A stretch of 64,000 bases of DNA from Rhynchopus euleeides. Its lineage: Eukaryota > Euglenozoa > Diplonemea > Diplonemida > Diplonemidae. The stretch spans positions 2,170,001 to 2,234,000 of the forward strand of contig OY723273.1 in assembly GCA_963210315.1 (NCBI GenBank). The letters are read 5' to 3'. Every line of letters begins with the position of its first letter. Within the stretch, counting starts at the first letter, position 1. The notes under the pieces were generated by a model, which saw only the letters and a list, made by a program, of their open reading frames with translations, had not been told where the DNA came from and made no database searches. The translations under genes and the position numbers were made by a program. This document shows, piece by piece, positions 20,081-31,682 of the stretch.

Positions 20081-21369
20081 TTGAGGATACCCTACTCATC
20101 ACCCGTCTCACCCCCCTCAAAAAAAATGCACCCATCGATCCACAGCAAAGCCTTGTGTTTAACCACCCCACGCGCTGTCCCGCCACCCCACCTCCGGGTC
20201 CCGGGCTTCCGTCGTCTGTCTTGTGGCCTTGTGTCCAAAGCAGGGCTTGGCCTGAAGGATGTCAGGCGGTGGTGGTGGGTGGTGGTGGTGTGGGCTGTGA
20301 GAGCTGTTTTTATTTGAGTTTTTTGTCTGCCTTTTGTTATTGTTTGATCGTTCGGTGCAGTGCCCCAACAGGTCGAAAATCAGGCAAAAAAAAAGTACAA
20401 CTATTCACCCGTGTGTGGCTCGAAGAACCCAAATCAGCTGTTCCCTTCTCGCCGGGATGCTGCGGAACGTAGCCAAAAACATCGTTCAAACCCCCCCCCC
20501 CCCCGTTCTCGCACAACTTTATAAAGACGAACGGTAGTCGATCCCAAAAAAGAACTGGAAGAAACGAGCAGCGGTGAATGTTATGATATTGTTTGCCCAC
20601 CCATTTTTTCCATGTACCGGTAGGGTAGTTACTCGTATCCCTGGATACGACTACCTCTCTCTCTCTCGATGCTTTAGGTGTGATTATCCCCTTAACGAGA
20701 ATACCCACACCCTCTCCCTCTCTCTCTCTCTCACGGTCAGAATCACCGCAGGCACCGCATTGTCAAAACCCTCCCCCCCCGGTTGTAACTCGGGTGTTTT
20801 TTTCCGAGTTACGAACGACAAAAAAAATCGTGCTCGCGAATAAACGCAGTAAATCGTGCGGCTTGAATCCTTAGGATTAATACCTTAATGCCACTTCACA
20901 AAGCCGCATGCCTGCCAAAACACTACCCACCACCCACCACCCCCACGCTATTGCCTATAGCAGGCCGGAGGTAGTCGACATCAAAACGAGAACACCGTTC
21001 CTCAACACTGTGACTTGAAAACCTGTTCAGCGCAGGTGCCTCCCAACCCAACTACTACCTGTATTTCTCCTGCGGTGCCGCGGTGTGGTATTCGACCGAT
21101 TTTCTTGCATGATTGCCTTTCATCCAGCCGGGTGCCTCAGGGGCGTGTCGGGGAAATACCAGGCTTTTATCCATGGTGATTAGCACCCGAAGGAAAAGTC
21201 CCATCTTTGGATGCGCTCTTGAGGCACTCCCGCCCCCTCGCAACAACGCCTTTTTATATCAACGGGGAAAAGGGGGGGAAGGAGGGGTGAATACTAGCGA
21301 CGGGGGGTCAGGAAAACATTTCACTGCATCCCCCGGAATGGACTCACTCAGCGGAATGGTGTCTATATT
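20081..21369. other. No gene seen
   Basis: Low-complexity blocks: (GGT)n near 20268-20300, poly-C at 20491-20504, CT runs at 20650-20670 and 20710-20733, and a short hairpin GTAACTCGG...CCGAGTTAC at 20785-20812. No coding signal. Confidence 0.5.
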
Positions 21370-22426
21370 CAGGGGATAAGATAGGTCTGGTTTTCCGGTT
21401 TTCAAAACCAGGGTTTCCCGGTTCCCGGTTTTCTGGAAAAAAAAGTGTCACTTCAACTCTGCCGCTCTTTCTCTACTGTTGATACTTCGTTTGATGCGTT
21501 GACGCTTCCACACGCAAACCCGCACACACAAAGGTCGGTCTCATTTTTGGCGGTTTTTCTTGTGACTTTGGGACAGTAAAACAGTCAGAAAAAACGCCAT
21601 AAAAAAATAGAAAGTGACCCCATCGTGATCCGCACAGAGCTCAAATAGTCCAAAGAAGGCAGAGAAGCGGAGAAGAAAAATGGACCTAGCGGATGGCCCG
21701 GTGGGTGGTGACCTCGTCATGCAGGTCTCTTCTGTTTTGAAGGTGCACACATGGTGGACTCCAGCCACCATGTCTAAGAGGGAGTCTAACACTGCAGTCT
21801 GGAGGGCTGAGACGAGAACACGAACGACTTTCAAGCAGTCTTGAAGGTCGCCAAGCCTATTGGGGGCAACTAACAGATGAGATTTGTTTGTTGCCTGTCG
21901 TCACAGCTAGGTGCCCATCTCCTCGATAACGGAATGTGTGCAGAGATCTCGTGGACCCTTTGGCCATTCTGTCGTGCACCCACTCCACCCACAACGCACA
22001 CCTGTCACGAGTGGTCGCTCCCCCGTCCTCCTCCACCCTGAAGGTTGAACCCTCAAGGACCAGTGATCTCCTGCTGGCCGGGCTGCGATACAGCGAAGCC
22101 TTCCTACTTACAAGCGAATCCAGACTGTAGTGAACAGATGTTCACTACCGTGGCCTCCGGCGGCTGGGGGGCTCCGCCCCCCAGACCCCCCTGTGTAAAA
22201 GCATTGCACCAGACCGGTTTTTTGGTCGAGAGTCCAAACTTTCAAAGCAGCTGCTGCGCCTGCCCCACCAAGCAGCCTCAGTACGACAGGACGCGCGCAG
22301 GCACCGGGCCTTCTCAGACTCTGGGAGGGTTTGCGCGGGTCGCGCGCGCCGAAGGCGCGCGCAAAAAATTTTCAAAACCAGAAAAACCGGAAAACGGCGC
22401 CAGAAAAAAGCCTATCTTATACCCTG
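21370..22426 (+). mobile_element. hAT-type element B, perfect 8-bp target duplication
   Basis: Starts CAGGGGATAAGATAGG and ends CTTATACCCTG; flanked by TCTATATT on both sides (21362-21369 and 22427-22434), a perfect 8-bp duplication. Its ends match element A, but the middle is mostly different and carries one dispersed hairpin motif (22134) and the GC hairpin near the right end. No intact transposase. Confidence 0.9.
22134..22192 (-). repeat. Dispersed hairpin motif, copy 4
   Basis: Minus-strand copy inside hAT element B. Confidence 0.8.
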
Positions 22427-22462
22427 TCTATATTTCGCAAAAAAAAATAAGAAAAAAGCAGG

Positions 22463-23015
22463 CAGTGTTCTCCCGATTCGCCACTCCGGGAAAAATGTTA
22501 TGGGAGAGTGGGGGTGTTTTGATGCGACAAAAAAAAATGTGCTCGCGCGGTTCGCGCGCGAGCGCCTCCTGCAATGCACGCGTATATCTGCAACAACATT
22601 CATTCTACACGCTCTGCAGTGTGCGGTGTGAGTGGACAACGAGGAAGTCGTACAGACTTCGTTGTGCAGGGCTGGGATAGTCTGCACGTACTCCGGCGGC
22701 TGGGGGGCGGAGCCCCCCAGCCGCCTGAGGCCACGGTAGCGAACGGCTGCTCCTTCGCTTTCTTGGAATCTTTGGATCAATCGTGGTTCGTAGTGGGGCA
22801 CGTACCCAGAGACGCTCGTTTGTTGGGAAGCTGTGCAGGTCGAGGGGCGGAAAACCCGTCTAAAATCTGTGAAAAAACCTCCCCCAAAAAAACAATCCCT
22901 CACCGCTGCGAACACGGCCAAAGATTGTTCAAAAATGGCGAAACTCACTATCGGGTTTTCAAGAAAAATATAAATGGCGACTTTCGCCCCCAAACTCGCC
23001 ATCGGGAGAACACTG
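22463..23015 (-). mobile_element. hAT-type element C, copy 1 (553 bp)
   Basis: Perfect 15-bp inverted ends CAGTGTTCTCCCGAT...ATCGGGAGAACACTG. Flanks AAAGCAGG and ACAGCAGG match at 7 of 8 positions, an 8-bp duplication. It contains a GCGCGCGGTTCGCGCGC hairpin and one dispersed hairpin motif. A related, partly degraded inverted copy lies at 46552-47138. Confidence 0.85.
22692..22746 (+). repeat. Dispersed hairpin motif, copy 5
   Basis: Plus-strand copy in element C; its left half is CTCCGGCGGCT rather than the usual GGGTCT, making the outer palindrome longer. Confidence 0.75.
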
Positions 23016-23332
23016 ACAGCAGGGCGGATTCGCATGTGCAACTCGGCGTGAGGAGAGGATCCTGTCACGGCACAGGCCAGCCATCTCGGAACACTTCCCT
23101 GCATACCGAGTGGAGGGGGTGGGGGGCACCTCTCCGCGCTCCTTGCCTTCTTCGAAGAAACATCCAAAACCAAGAATGCCAGAAGAACCCGAAACAGCGC
23201 CCCGACTCTCTCCGGGAGGGGGGGGGGGGGCGCTGCGCAGGATTCGTTTAAATCGTTTGACAATCAAAAAAAAACCCCCCCCCCCACCCACCTCCAACCA
23301 AACAGCACTAGTGCTCGGACTGCACAACCTGC

Positions 23333-24274
23333 ATGTCGAGTGAAGGGAGGCACAAACAACGCCTTATCTTTTCGATTTCATTCCACCCCCCCCCCCCTAG
23401 GGAAGGAACGCGAGTGGAGATCCCCCGCACCATCACCCTTGGAGGGGCAATGTACGAACTCCGAACGGCAGTACTCTACCGAGGAAGCAGGAACACAGGA
23501 CACTATACGTGTTTGGCCATCCCTGAGGTGACGAAGCCGAGCAGAAAGCCACGCCTCCTCAACGACGGGACGCATACAAACCTCGCCGACTACGAGACGG
23601 CCCAAGCGCGACTGTGGGAATCAGAGATTGTCCTTTATGCCCGACGTGACCCAGAACCCTCAACGAAGGCATCATGGAAGCCGCGGACTACATCAGCTCC
23701 GGGCCCACCACCACCACCGCCGCCGCCGCCGCCGCCGCCGCCACCGCGACCGCCACCGACGCCACCATCACTGCCACCGACACAATACCCTGACCTCCCT
23801 GACTTCGACGAAGGACTATGGGAGACGCAGGAGGCACAGCCGCAACCACCGCCCCCAGCTCGTCGGACACCCCCACCGCCCGCGCCAACACCACTGCCAA
23901 CAACACCCGAGGTGGGAAGGCGGAGGAAACGCGCCCAGGAGACGCCGGTAAACACACCTGGACAAGAGCCACCCCCGAAGACCCGACAGCGAGTTGTACG
24001 GAAGAAGGCGCTGGTATATCGCCTACAGAGATTGGCGGCCGCACGGGCGGAACGGCAGACGAAGGGGCGAGACTCCCTGCTACGCAAACGCAAAGCGCCG
24101 CACAGAAGCCCAGCAAGCCAAGGATGCCCAGGATGCGGGAAAACGGAGTCCAAAGCAGGGAACCCCCTCACAAAGACAACCCTCGCCCGACACACAGCCA
24201 AATGCCTGGCTTATCAGGACATGCAAACTTCGACAGACGAGGAGGACGAAGAAGAAGAGGAGGATGTTGTGTAA
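23333..24274 (+). CDS. USP-like (peptidase C19) C-terminal half with Pro tract and zinc finger
   Basis: 313 residues from ATG 23333. Residues ~25-110 match the last third of a ubiquitin-specific protease domain: VEIPRTITLGG, MYELRTAVLYRGSRNTGHYTC (with the catalytic His of GHY), then LLNDGTHTNL and IVLYARRD. The Cys-box half is absent. Then come a Pro-rich region with 14 consecutive prolines (about residue 125), more Pro/Thr sequence, a basic helical segment (YRLQRLAAARAERQTKGRDSL) and a C2HC-type finger (CPGCGKTES...LARHTAKC), ending in an acidic tail EEDEEEEEDVV. A pyrimidine tract plus CTAG at 23387-23400 could be a 3' splice site, so the USP domain may begin in an upstream exon not found here; transposon element C occupies 22463-23015. 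It could be the 3' end of a host gene or a domain captured by a mobile element. Alone it cannot be an active protease. Confidence 0.65.
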   Translation: MSSEGRHKQRLIFSISFHPPPPREGTRVEIPRTITLGGAMYELRTAVLYRGSRNTGHYTCLAIPEVTKPSRKPRLLNDGTHTNLADYETAQARLWESEIVLYARRDPEPSTKASWKPRTTSAPGPPPPPPPPPPPPPPRPPPTPPSLPPTQYPDLPDFDEGLWETQEAQPQPPPPARRTPPPPAPTPLPTTPEVGRRRKRAQETPVNTPGQEPPPKTRQRVVRKKALVYRLQRLAAARAERQTKGRDSLLRKRKAPHRSPASQGCPGCGKTESKAGNPLTKTTLARHTAKCLAYQDMQTSTDEEDEEEEEDVV

Positions 24275-24961
24275 GTGTGTAGCCCCCTCCGCCCTCTGTC
24301 CCTCCCCCCAGGGTGGTGTGTGGAGGCGAGAAGCGCAAACAGCAGCAATGCAGGCATAGCAAAAAGTGGATCCCTGCAGGTAGACCCTCGGGGTACATCC
24401 CTATCATCGGGTCACCTGAAATTTCCCAATTTGAAAATCTGCAACAATCAAGGCAACACGCGATGGGACGGGGCACATGACCTTGCACAGGGGTGGGGGG
24501 GGCAGAAGGCAGGGGGTGGGGTTGCGGTTGGGGTAGGTATAGCGTTTGAATACTTGAGTTTTGTCTGAATTTCGCACAAGAGACGACCCGAACCTCAATT
24601 GGCCGATTTTCTCCCCACAACCCCGATTTGGAGGCAACCCTCATTTGCTTGATTTTTGGGGTCGCATGAGGGAACTCGGGGCGGAAACTCGAAATTTTCT
24701 CACGACTGTCTTCGAAAATGGACAGTTCCAGACCACCAGGACCCGATTTTCGTCCCAGAAAATTTTGGGTCAATATTTTGGGCGAGATTTGGCCAAGGCC
24801 AAAAACCAGCCATTTTCGGGACCGGTTTTAACGCGTTTTAGGGCCCAAAATAGGCTCAAAACTCAAAAGTTCCTTCGAAATCGGCCTCAAACGTCCAAAA
24901 TAGACCCACCCCGGAAAAAAATTCGAAAAGGGTCCCCCTATAAATCGCCGGATTTTACATA
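24275..24961. other. No gene seen; transposon-like A/T and G-run DNA
   Basis: The section from ~24600 (AAAATTTTGGG, GGCCCAAAAT) to GGGTCCCCCTATAAATCGCC resembles stretches at 31690-31850 and 32880-33180, probably remnants of the same repeat. Confidence 0.4.
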
Positions 24962-25659
24962 CCGTCACTCAAGTAATGTTGGTGGGGTAATAACCCACCA
25001 ACTTCTTCCAGAACCCCCAAATCCACCAAATTAGTACCCCACCAACAAATCTACCCCACCAATTTATTACCCCAATGCGCATCGCTGACTACCGTTTTCG
25101 TGGCGAACGCCTAAGGGGCCCGGCTGATGGCTACGTTTTCCAGAAAATGCATACGGCGTACGCGTGGGCGTGCGGCGCCTGCAAACGGCAGTCTATGTAG
25201 TACAAGAGACGGCCATGTCCGCACACCAAATCGGTCGTCAACCTCAGCAGCCTTCGAGCCTTCGAGTAGGTAATCGTACCTTTTGCACTTGTGCGCGAAG
25301 GAACCGTCTGTGAAAGGCAAGAGCAAAGGCCAGGGCTCAGCCTACTGGGTGGCCTACTGTGTGCTGAGAGACCTGGAATACCAGCCGTACGCAATTTCTG
25401 CGTACGCGTACGCAGCGCGGTTTCAGAAAGTGCGGACGGCGTACGCACATGCGTACGCGCAGTCGGGGTGGGTGGGAAGGGGGCTCCAAATCCCAGGTGC
25501 CAGAAAAAATCGCCAAGTACAATGCGCCCCAGGGGTAATTATGTTGGTGGGGTAATAACCCACCAACTTTTTTCAGAGCCCCAAATCCACCAAATTAGTA
25601 CCCCACCAACATATTTACCCCACCAATATATTACCCCACCAACAAAACTTGAGTGACGG
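24962..25659. mobile_element. TA-targeted element (698 bp)
   Basis: Ends CCGTCACTCAAGT and ACTTGAGTGACGG are inverted and flanked by TA at 24960-24961 and 25660-25661, as in Tc1/mariner-class insertions. Just inside each end is a block of GTTGGTGGGG/ACCCCACCAA repeats (24978-25072 and 25547-25645, mostly direct). The central 400 bp has CGTACGC-rich sequence and no transposase. Confidence 0.8.
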
Positions 25660-25661
25660 TA

Positions 25662-26215
25662 TGTAAATCGGAATTTACATATGTAAATCCAGATTTACAT
25701 ATGTAAATTTGGGATTTACATACCGTATACGTAAATATTATGGAACGTAAATATTATGGAACGGGCCCATTTTTGCCCGGTCCGTTCCATAATATTTACG
25801 TTCCATAATATTTACAGGGCCAGTTGGGGACTCGGTGGTGAGGGTGGCTTGCCTCAGGAATCGCGCGAAAAGTGCACGAGTAGGTCCCGTCAGGGACTCT
25901 GTATGCCGTCCGATCACCTGGCCCAAGTCCCCGAGTCGCAGAAAGCCCTGTAAATATTATGGAACGAAAAAAATCTGGAACGCCAACCCACCAGCGTTCC
26001 AAAATATTTACGTTCCATAATATTTACGTTCCATAATATTTACGTTCCAAAATATTTACGTATACGGTATGTAAATCTGGAAGTTGCATATGTAAATCCC
26101 AGGTTTACATATGTAAATCCTGACTGTCTTATGTCAGCCCGGGATTTTCATATGCAAAATGATATGCAAAATGATATGCATTTTACATATGTAAACCGCT
26201 GTTTAAGACCACCGT
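25662..26215. repeat. Palindromic TTTACATATGTAAA array, interrupted by a MITE
   Basis: Tandem ~20-25-bp units centred on TTTACATATGTAAA lie at 25662-25722 and 26068-26215, with a TA element inserted exactly at one TA centre. The 698-bp element to the left also sits at such a TA. The array degenerates into ATGCAAAATGAT repeats at its right. Confidence 0.75.
25723..26067 (+). mobile_element. TA-MITE family T, copy 1 (345 bp)
   Basis: Begins CCGTATACGTAAATATTATG and ends with the complement, flanked by TA. The arms are tandem GGAACGTAAATATTAT units; the unique core includes GGGCCAGTTGGGGACTCGG and GGGACTCTGTATGCCGTC. Six copies occur in the window. A Tc1/mariner-derived MITE is likeliest. Confidence 0.9.
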
Positions 26216-28355
26216 GTAAGACGGTCCCTACCCCCCCCCCCCCCACGGCCCCCCCCCTCTTTTTTTGCCGTTCTTTTCACAAAGTTTTTTTGCAACTATT
26301 TATTCACACATTTTTCTTGGCCCCACACCAAAAGGAAAGGCAATGTCCATTTCCAATCGCCGCCACCCCCACCCCCACCCCAGGGCTGCGCTAAACGTTG
26401 TAAACGTTTTCAACGTTCAACGTTTTAAACGTTAAACGTGGGACCCCCCCCCCCCCCAGACCCTTCACTTTCACTGGTTTGCCACTCACCACCGCAAGCA
26501 GAGAGTGATACTTCTCCGACATTTTTCTTGACCCGTTTTTCTTGTTTACTTGTGCTACCTGACTTGGCCAAAATCCCTGCTTTCATCTTTGGACCGCAAC
26601 ACGCACACAGAACACTTCCTCAAGCGGACCAACTCTCATGAAAACCAGGTCAGAATGAGGAAATTATTGGTGTTGAACCACTCTTTTCTGTACTCGAAGA
26701 TCACCAAACTTTCGTGCATCTCCCCCTTATCCCTGTTGAGATTCGCTTTAGTTTAATTGACCCCCACCCCACCCCACTGCACCCCACACGGCACGTGGGA
26801 CGACGAACCAGCATGCTTATTGTGCTCTCTTTTATTGTTGTTCACCCTGTGTGCGTCTTCACTTCTCTCTCTCTCGTCTCTCGGTACTGTTTTCGCGCTC
26901 TTCCTCCAAATCCACCCCGCCCCCACCCACCCACAACCCCGTGCGCACGACAAGAGCCCCTGTGTTTCTTGTGGAGCGTCTCTTTCCTTCCGGGAGGTTT
27001 TTAACGGATATAATCGGGGTTTGCGGCGCCCACGTCACATTTTTGTTTCGCCGTTGCAATGCCCTTGGTTTCGTTTCCGAATAATTCCCGGAAGGCTGGG
27101 CACCCGTCCCGAGAAGAGGGGGCAATGAGCTTCCAGCCCGCTGCGGTCCAGTGCGGAGCTGTTTGTTCCAGATTTCCAGTTTCCATCTTGGGCACTGGGT
27201 GAGACGTGCTGCTTCTTTAGCTTTAGTACCACATTCACTCTTCAGAGGCAGAGTAAGATGATTCCTGATACGCCGACGGTTTTCCCCACGTGATGCCGCG
27301 CATTTACTCATCATGCAGCAAAAATTATTATGTCAATGTGCGATGCACTGTGGACCCGTCTTCCCGCCCCTCTCTTCACAACACCTCCCTTTCATCTTGC
27401 GGTTTGCACCTTGCAAAGCCGCGTGCCACGTGAACTGGACGCAAGCCGTGCCCTATTTTCTGGGTCGGCTGTGTGATTTTTGTGATCGTTCAGCCGCATC
27501 CGAAACAGAAAGGAATCACAAAGCCTTTCTGTGCATTTACTTCGACCCCACTAACACCACTTCCGACTCTGATTGCATGTTCTCAGCCTTTGGCGTCGAG
27601 ACAGCAGCTGGAGAACTCTGGATGTTCGTGACAGTCTAGTTTTAAGCATATCTTGTGTGAGAATGGAACGCCTGCTTGGCAACACCGTATGTTTCAAGTG
27701 TTTGCCGTTTGATTTGTATTTTGCACACGCCTTGCAGGTGCCTGCAAATGAAACGATTGCACGCCCTGTCCGGTGGTACAGTGTATCTACTTGCGCGCGC
27801 ACACACGTGCGTTCGGCCGTGCCTGAAAATTTCGGTTTCCCGTTTTACTTTTATTCTTGTCGGTTCTTCTCACTAACTTCAATACTTCAATGTTTGTCAA
27901 ATATCCTATTGTGTTCTCAGGTGCCTTGAACGAGGCTTGTCTGATACCCCACTCCTCCCGCTGGCGGTGTGCGTGCCTATTCTTGTGTAAACGCTGCATG
28001 CACTTTCACTGGTGTGATCGCATCTTCCGATACAATGGCTTTCACTGGACTCGCACCGCCATAGGGGGAGTGTGTCAAAGTTTCGAGTCTTGCCGGGGGG
28101 GGAACCTGCCCTGCATTTCTGAAACCCAAAGAATTCCTGAAACCCCCAAATTTGAACACTTTCTGGATCCCCCAACACAGCCTCTGACACACCGCAGCAT
28201 TCTGCAGCCTTGTCACTGGTGGTGCCAATTCTCTCTTCGGCATTTGCTTTTTTTTTGCGACAGCGTGACACAACCTGGTTGCTGGCAATCACGGAACGGC
28301 ATTCGCCATCATATTTCTTCCCGAATGATGATGATGATGAATTGGATCAACCGGG
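26216..28355. other. GC-poorer stretch without a recognisable gene
   Basis: It starts with poly-C (26230-26244) and a cluster of AACGTT motifs (26393-26438). From about 26460 base composition is less extreme and T-richer than in the flanks. A 108-codon frame at 27313-27639 has no family resemblance. Exons of an unrecognised gene cannot be excluded. Confidence 0.4.
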
Positions 28356-28670
28356 ATGCCTTCTCTTCTTATTTCTTCGAACGGGGGGGCCTTCGCCTGC
28401 GGTGCCGACAACGGCGCGTGTTTGGCACATTTCCTCCTGGAGAATAACGCCGAAACTAACGCCGCAAATTCGCCGAGAGCGGCGACCCCCCTATATATTC
28501 TTGACTCCGTGAGACACTCAGCCTTTATTGGGAGGTGGTGTTATGCTGTGCCCAAACCTTTTTTGCTGCACTCTTGCGCCGAGAACGGATCGCCTTGGCC
28601 CTGCTGTGCGGCGATCTTTCACAATTTTTCATTTTCTGGCAGACAGCAGCTCTCAACTTGTCTTGCCGAT
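28356..28670 (+). pseudogene. Ankyrin-repeat remnant
   Basis: In the frame from 28356, about residues 12-50 read GADNGACLAHFLLENNAET then NAANSPRAATPLYI, matching the ankyrin consensus (NGH..V..LLE.GA..NA...TPL). A poorer second unit may follow (FLLHSCAENGS). Further on the frame loses any pattern. There are no start, stop or splice signals I would trust, so I call this a decayed fragment of an ankyrin protein, a family normally acting in protein binding. Confidence 0.45.
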
Positions 28671-31385
28671 CACAACCTGTCGCTGGGACCTCGCATCAGA
28701 GGCCCGGGTTTAACCCATTGCTGGCTCCATCCAGATTGGCGTTTTGCAACTCCGCCCCGGAGCCCGAAAGAACCACTTGTCGGATATTCCCTCGGTCAGA
28801 ACATCAGGCATGCTGGCAGAAAGGTGCCCGATCTTCTAAGAGTTCTGAGAGGCGTATGCGTAGTACTTCAGCTGCCTCCTGCTGCAAAAGGGCCACCAGC
28901 AGAGCTGGCGGCAGAGTCATTGATTTGTCATTCAGCACGGAGGGGCTTCCCTGGCATGCATGGGGCGAGTCTGAGTCGCAACAGCGTGTCGCACTGACAT
29001 CGTGAATGTCCTCTTGCTTTTATTTTCTTGCATCCGGCTTTTTGGCTTCCCTCCCACGCTTCCTTGAATATTCATCATGCACCATCACCCGTATACCCGC
29101 CGTTCCCGCCCACTGTTTTGGTTTCGAGGTAGCAGGTAGCACTAGCACTCTCGATAGATCGGCACGCCCTGTGCAAGGGGGTGTTGGCATGAGAAAGAAT
29201 TAGAGTGTATGCGTGAAGCGGTGCCAACCATTTTTCAACCAAGCTCTTCACAAAGGCAAAGTAACTTCGAACTGTGAGACGGGCAGGGCAGCGCAGTTTC
29301 CCCCAATTTTGAGGTGTGGGTGGGGCCGAGCCTCTTCCTGGCCTTCGGGACCCAGATTATCTTCGTCGGGCGCCATCTTTCAACGCAAAAAATGATGGCC
29401 TCCATTCGTCCGTGACAGTGCGTGAAGCAGAGAACAACGGTTATCACGAAGGCTATTTTGCCTGAGATCTGTTACCTGCAAGTTTGTGCACGCCAAGTCA
29501 TGGTCGCGCTCGGACGTCGGTACAGTCTAGTCGAGGTGATACAGTGCAGAGGTCGGCCGAAGGGTCTGGCTCAGAGAATCATGTTGAGTCCGACTGATCA
29601 CTGTTGTGTTGTTCCTGATTTCCCTCTCCTCCAGAGAGCCAACCAACAGAATCTGCGTGTGGACCTCTGGAACGCTGCGGATCGCCTAGGGCCTTCCATA
29701 TTCAGGGGCGTTGTGCCTATCTGGTGGTCGGCCGTCAGATACGGGCATGTGACTCCCTCAATATGGCTTCTTTCTTATCCCCTTTCTCCCACCTACGCTT
29801 CTCTAAGAAGTGGGCGCGGCATACAGCCATGTGACCCGTAAACAACCGAACCACCCGGTCACACCCACTGGACCTCACCACACATTGAATATACGCGTAA
29901 AACGCGATTCAGCTCTTTTGACACCATGTCTTGTACATCACTGAATGTGCGAAGGGCATGCGTGCGAAGCCTCTGTGCATTCCGGGGCGTGTCGTCGGGA
30001 GCTCGGTCAGTCGACGACATGTTGGCAGGAATTTGAAAGAAAGTAAGGAGCAATGAGTGCAGTGTCTCCTTGTCTGCACTTGTGGCTCGTGTTGGATGGT
30101 GTCGTTGTGTGACAGTGCAGATCACATTCAACAGATGATCAGTGATCTATCCAACTGTCAAAAAATGGTGTATGTGTGTGTCAGGGTGGTGGCCAAAAAT
30201 CGCAAGGTTTTTGTGGCAACCCCTCCCAGAACCGCGCGTCTTACAGCAACTGCAACTGACTTGTACGACTCGGATTGTGCGTCTTGCCGACCCTGTGTGC
30301 CCTCCGAAAATACACGGAGAGTCACATGCGAGCAACCTCCCTCATTTTAGTTTCCTGCACAGATCATAATGTTCCGAGACATTTGCTGCAGCTAAGGCGA
30401 AAAAAATACACCCGCTTTTCATGTTATCATTTTTTCCGCATCTGAGCACCGTACTATTTCTCTTTTCTCTTCATTGTTTTCTTTTTGTATTCCGAATTTG
30501 GCGCAGAAGCAACTGCCTTATCTTTTCTTACATCTCCTCCTCGCACAATAGCAACACCTCCTCTGCTTGCAGGCAAACTGGATGCCACGTTCGCATCACA
30601 CAGTCACCACCCTGCTTCCATTTGTGTGGGTGAACTTTCTTCTGTTGCACTCTCCTCTCCCAGCAACGAGTGACCCTGAGCCTCAGGGTTGCGTCCAGCG
30701 GCGTCAAAACCATGATTCCTCCGCCCCCGCTTTGCTCTCAGATGATAGCAGAGTAACCCCACACCATTCATATTCCCCGATATGCGGCGTTTGCTGGGCA
30801 TGTTTCATTCCCCGCATGGTTTCGTCGCCTTTTTCTTTGGTGATTCCCGGATTTCTTTTGCACACAAGCAAATCATCCCCCGGTATTGTTTTTTTTTGGT
30901 TTCTCCCCTCCCCGCACAGTAGTTAAAAGGGTGTCATTGCGCACGGTGGAGGCGTGTCTCGAATTGACAATAAAATGGTTTGTTTTCGAATTGGTGCGAC
31001 GATGCCCGCTTATCTGACCATCACACCACCCCCCGCCCCAGGCGCGCGGCACTATGTCCAACACACACGTCCCACCTGCCCCTGTGCGTGATTGACTCCA
31101 CCTATGCATTCCCTTCGATATACGATAAGGCGCATGACCCCCTAGTCATACTTCCAGAGAGGGTTGACCTGGCGGAGAACGTTAACCACCCAACTGCTAG
31201 TCAATCCCGATCGGGCCGGCCCCACGGCAGGCGTTTTGTATGTTTCCTGATATTTTTGCCTGGGCGGTGCGCCTTTCTGATTCTTCTTGGCCATGAAAAT
31301 CATGCCTTTTTTTTTTGAATAATGGTGTTTCTTTGGAGGATTCTTCATATTCCTGGATTTCCCGAATTTCCTGGATTTCCCCCGG
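28671..31385. other. No gene seen
   Basis: Moderate GC, few repeats, no long frame with protein character. The least repetitive DNA of the window; it could hold short exons or regulatory sequence, but nothing specific can be supported. Confidence 0.4.
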
Positions 31386-31389
31386 CCCC

Positions 31390-31682
31390 TTAGGCGTTTT
31401 CAGGGCGGACAGGGCGGACATGCCCGGACCGGGAAATCCGGGTGTCCGGATGTCCGGGTCCAATTTTGACCCCCCCCCCCCCCCGGACATTTCCCGAATT
31501 TCCCGCCCGGACATGTCCGGGCGGACATCCGGACATCCAGAAATGTCCGCCCCGGACAGGGCGGACATGTCCGGGCGGACATTTTCTGGTGTCCGGATGT
31601 CCGGGCGGACATGTCCGGACCCGGAAATTCGGGAAATCCAATTTTGACCCCCCCCCCCCCCCCCGGACATGTCCGGCCAGGA
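31390..31682. repeat. Palindromic GTCCGG/CCGGAC array
   Basis: About 20 overlapping units of GGGCGGACATGTCCGG-type palindromes, interrupted by two poly-C tracts (31471-31485, 31649-31665), each preceded by CCAATTTTGA. The flanks (AATTTCCTGGATTTCC left; GGAAATTCGGGAAATCC right) are also inverted, so the whole block folds on itself. Confidence 0.75.

Noticed and set aside
23635..24201. Minus-strand frame opposite the USP-like gene
   Set aside because: A glycine/valine-rich shadow of the polyproline tract; the plus strand has the recognisable domain.
27313..27639. 108-codon frame in the GC-poorer block
   Set aside because: No family resemblance, no repeated domain, no splice or polyadenylation context.
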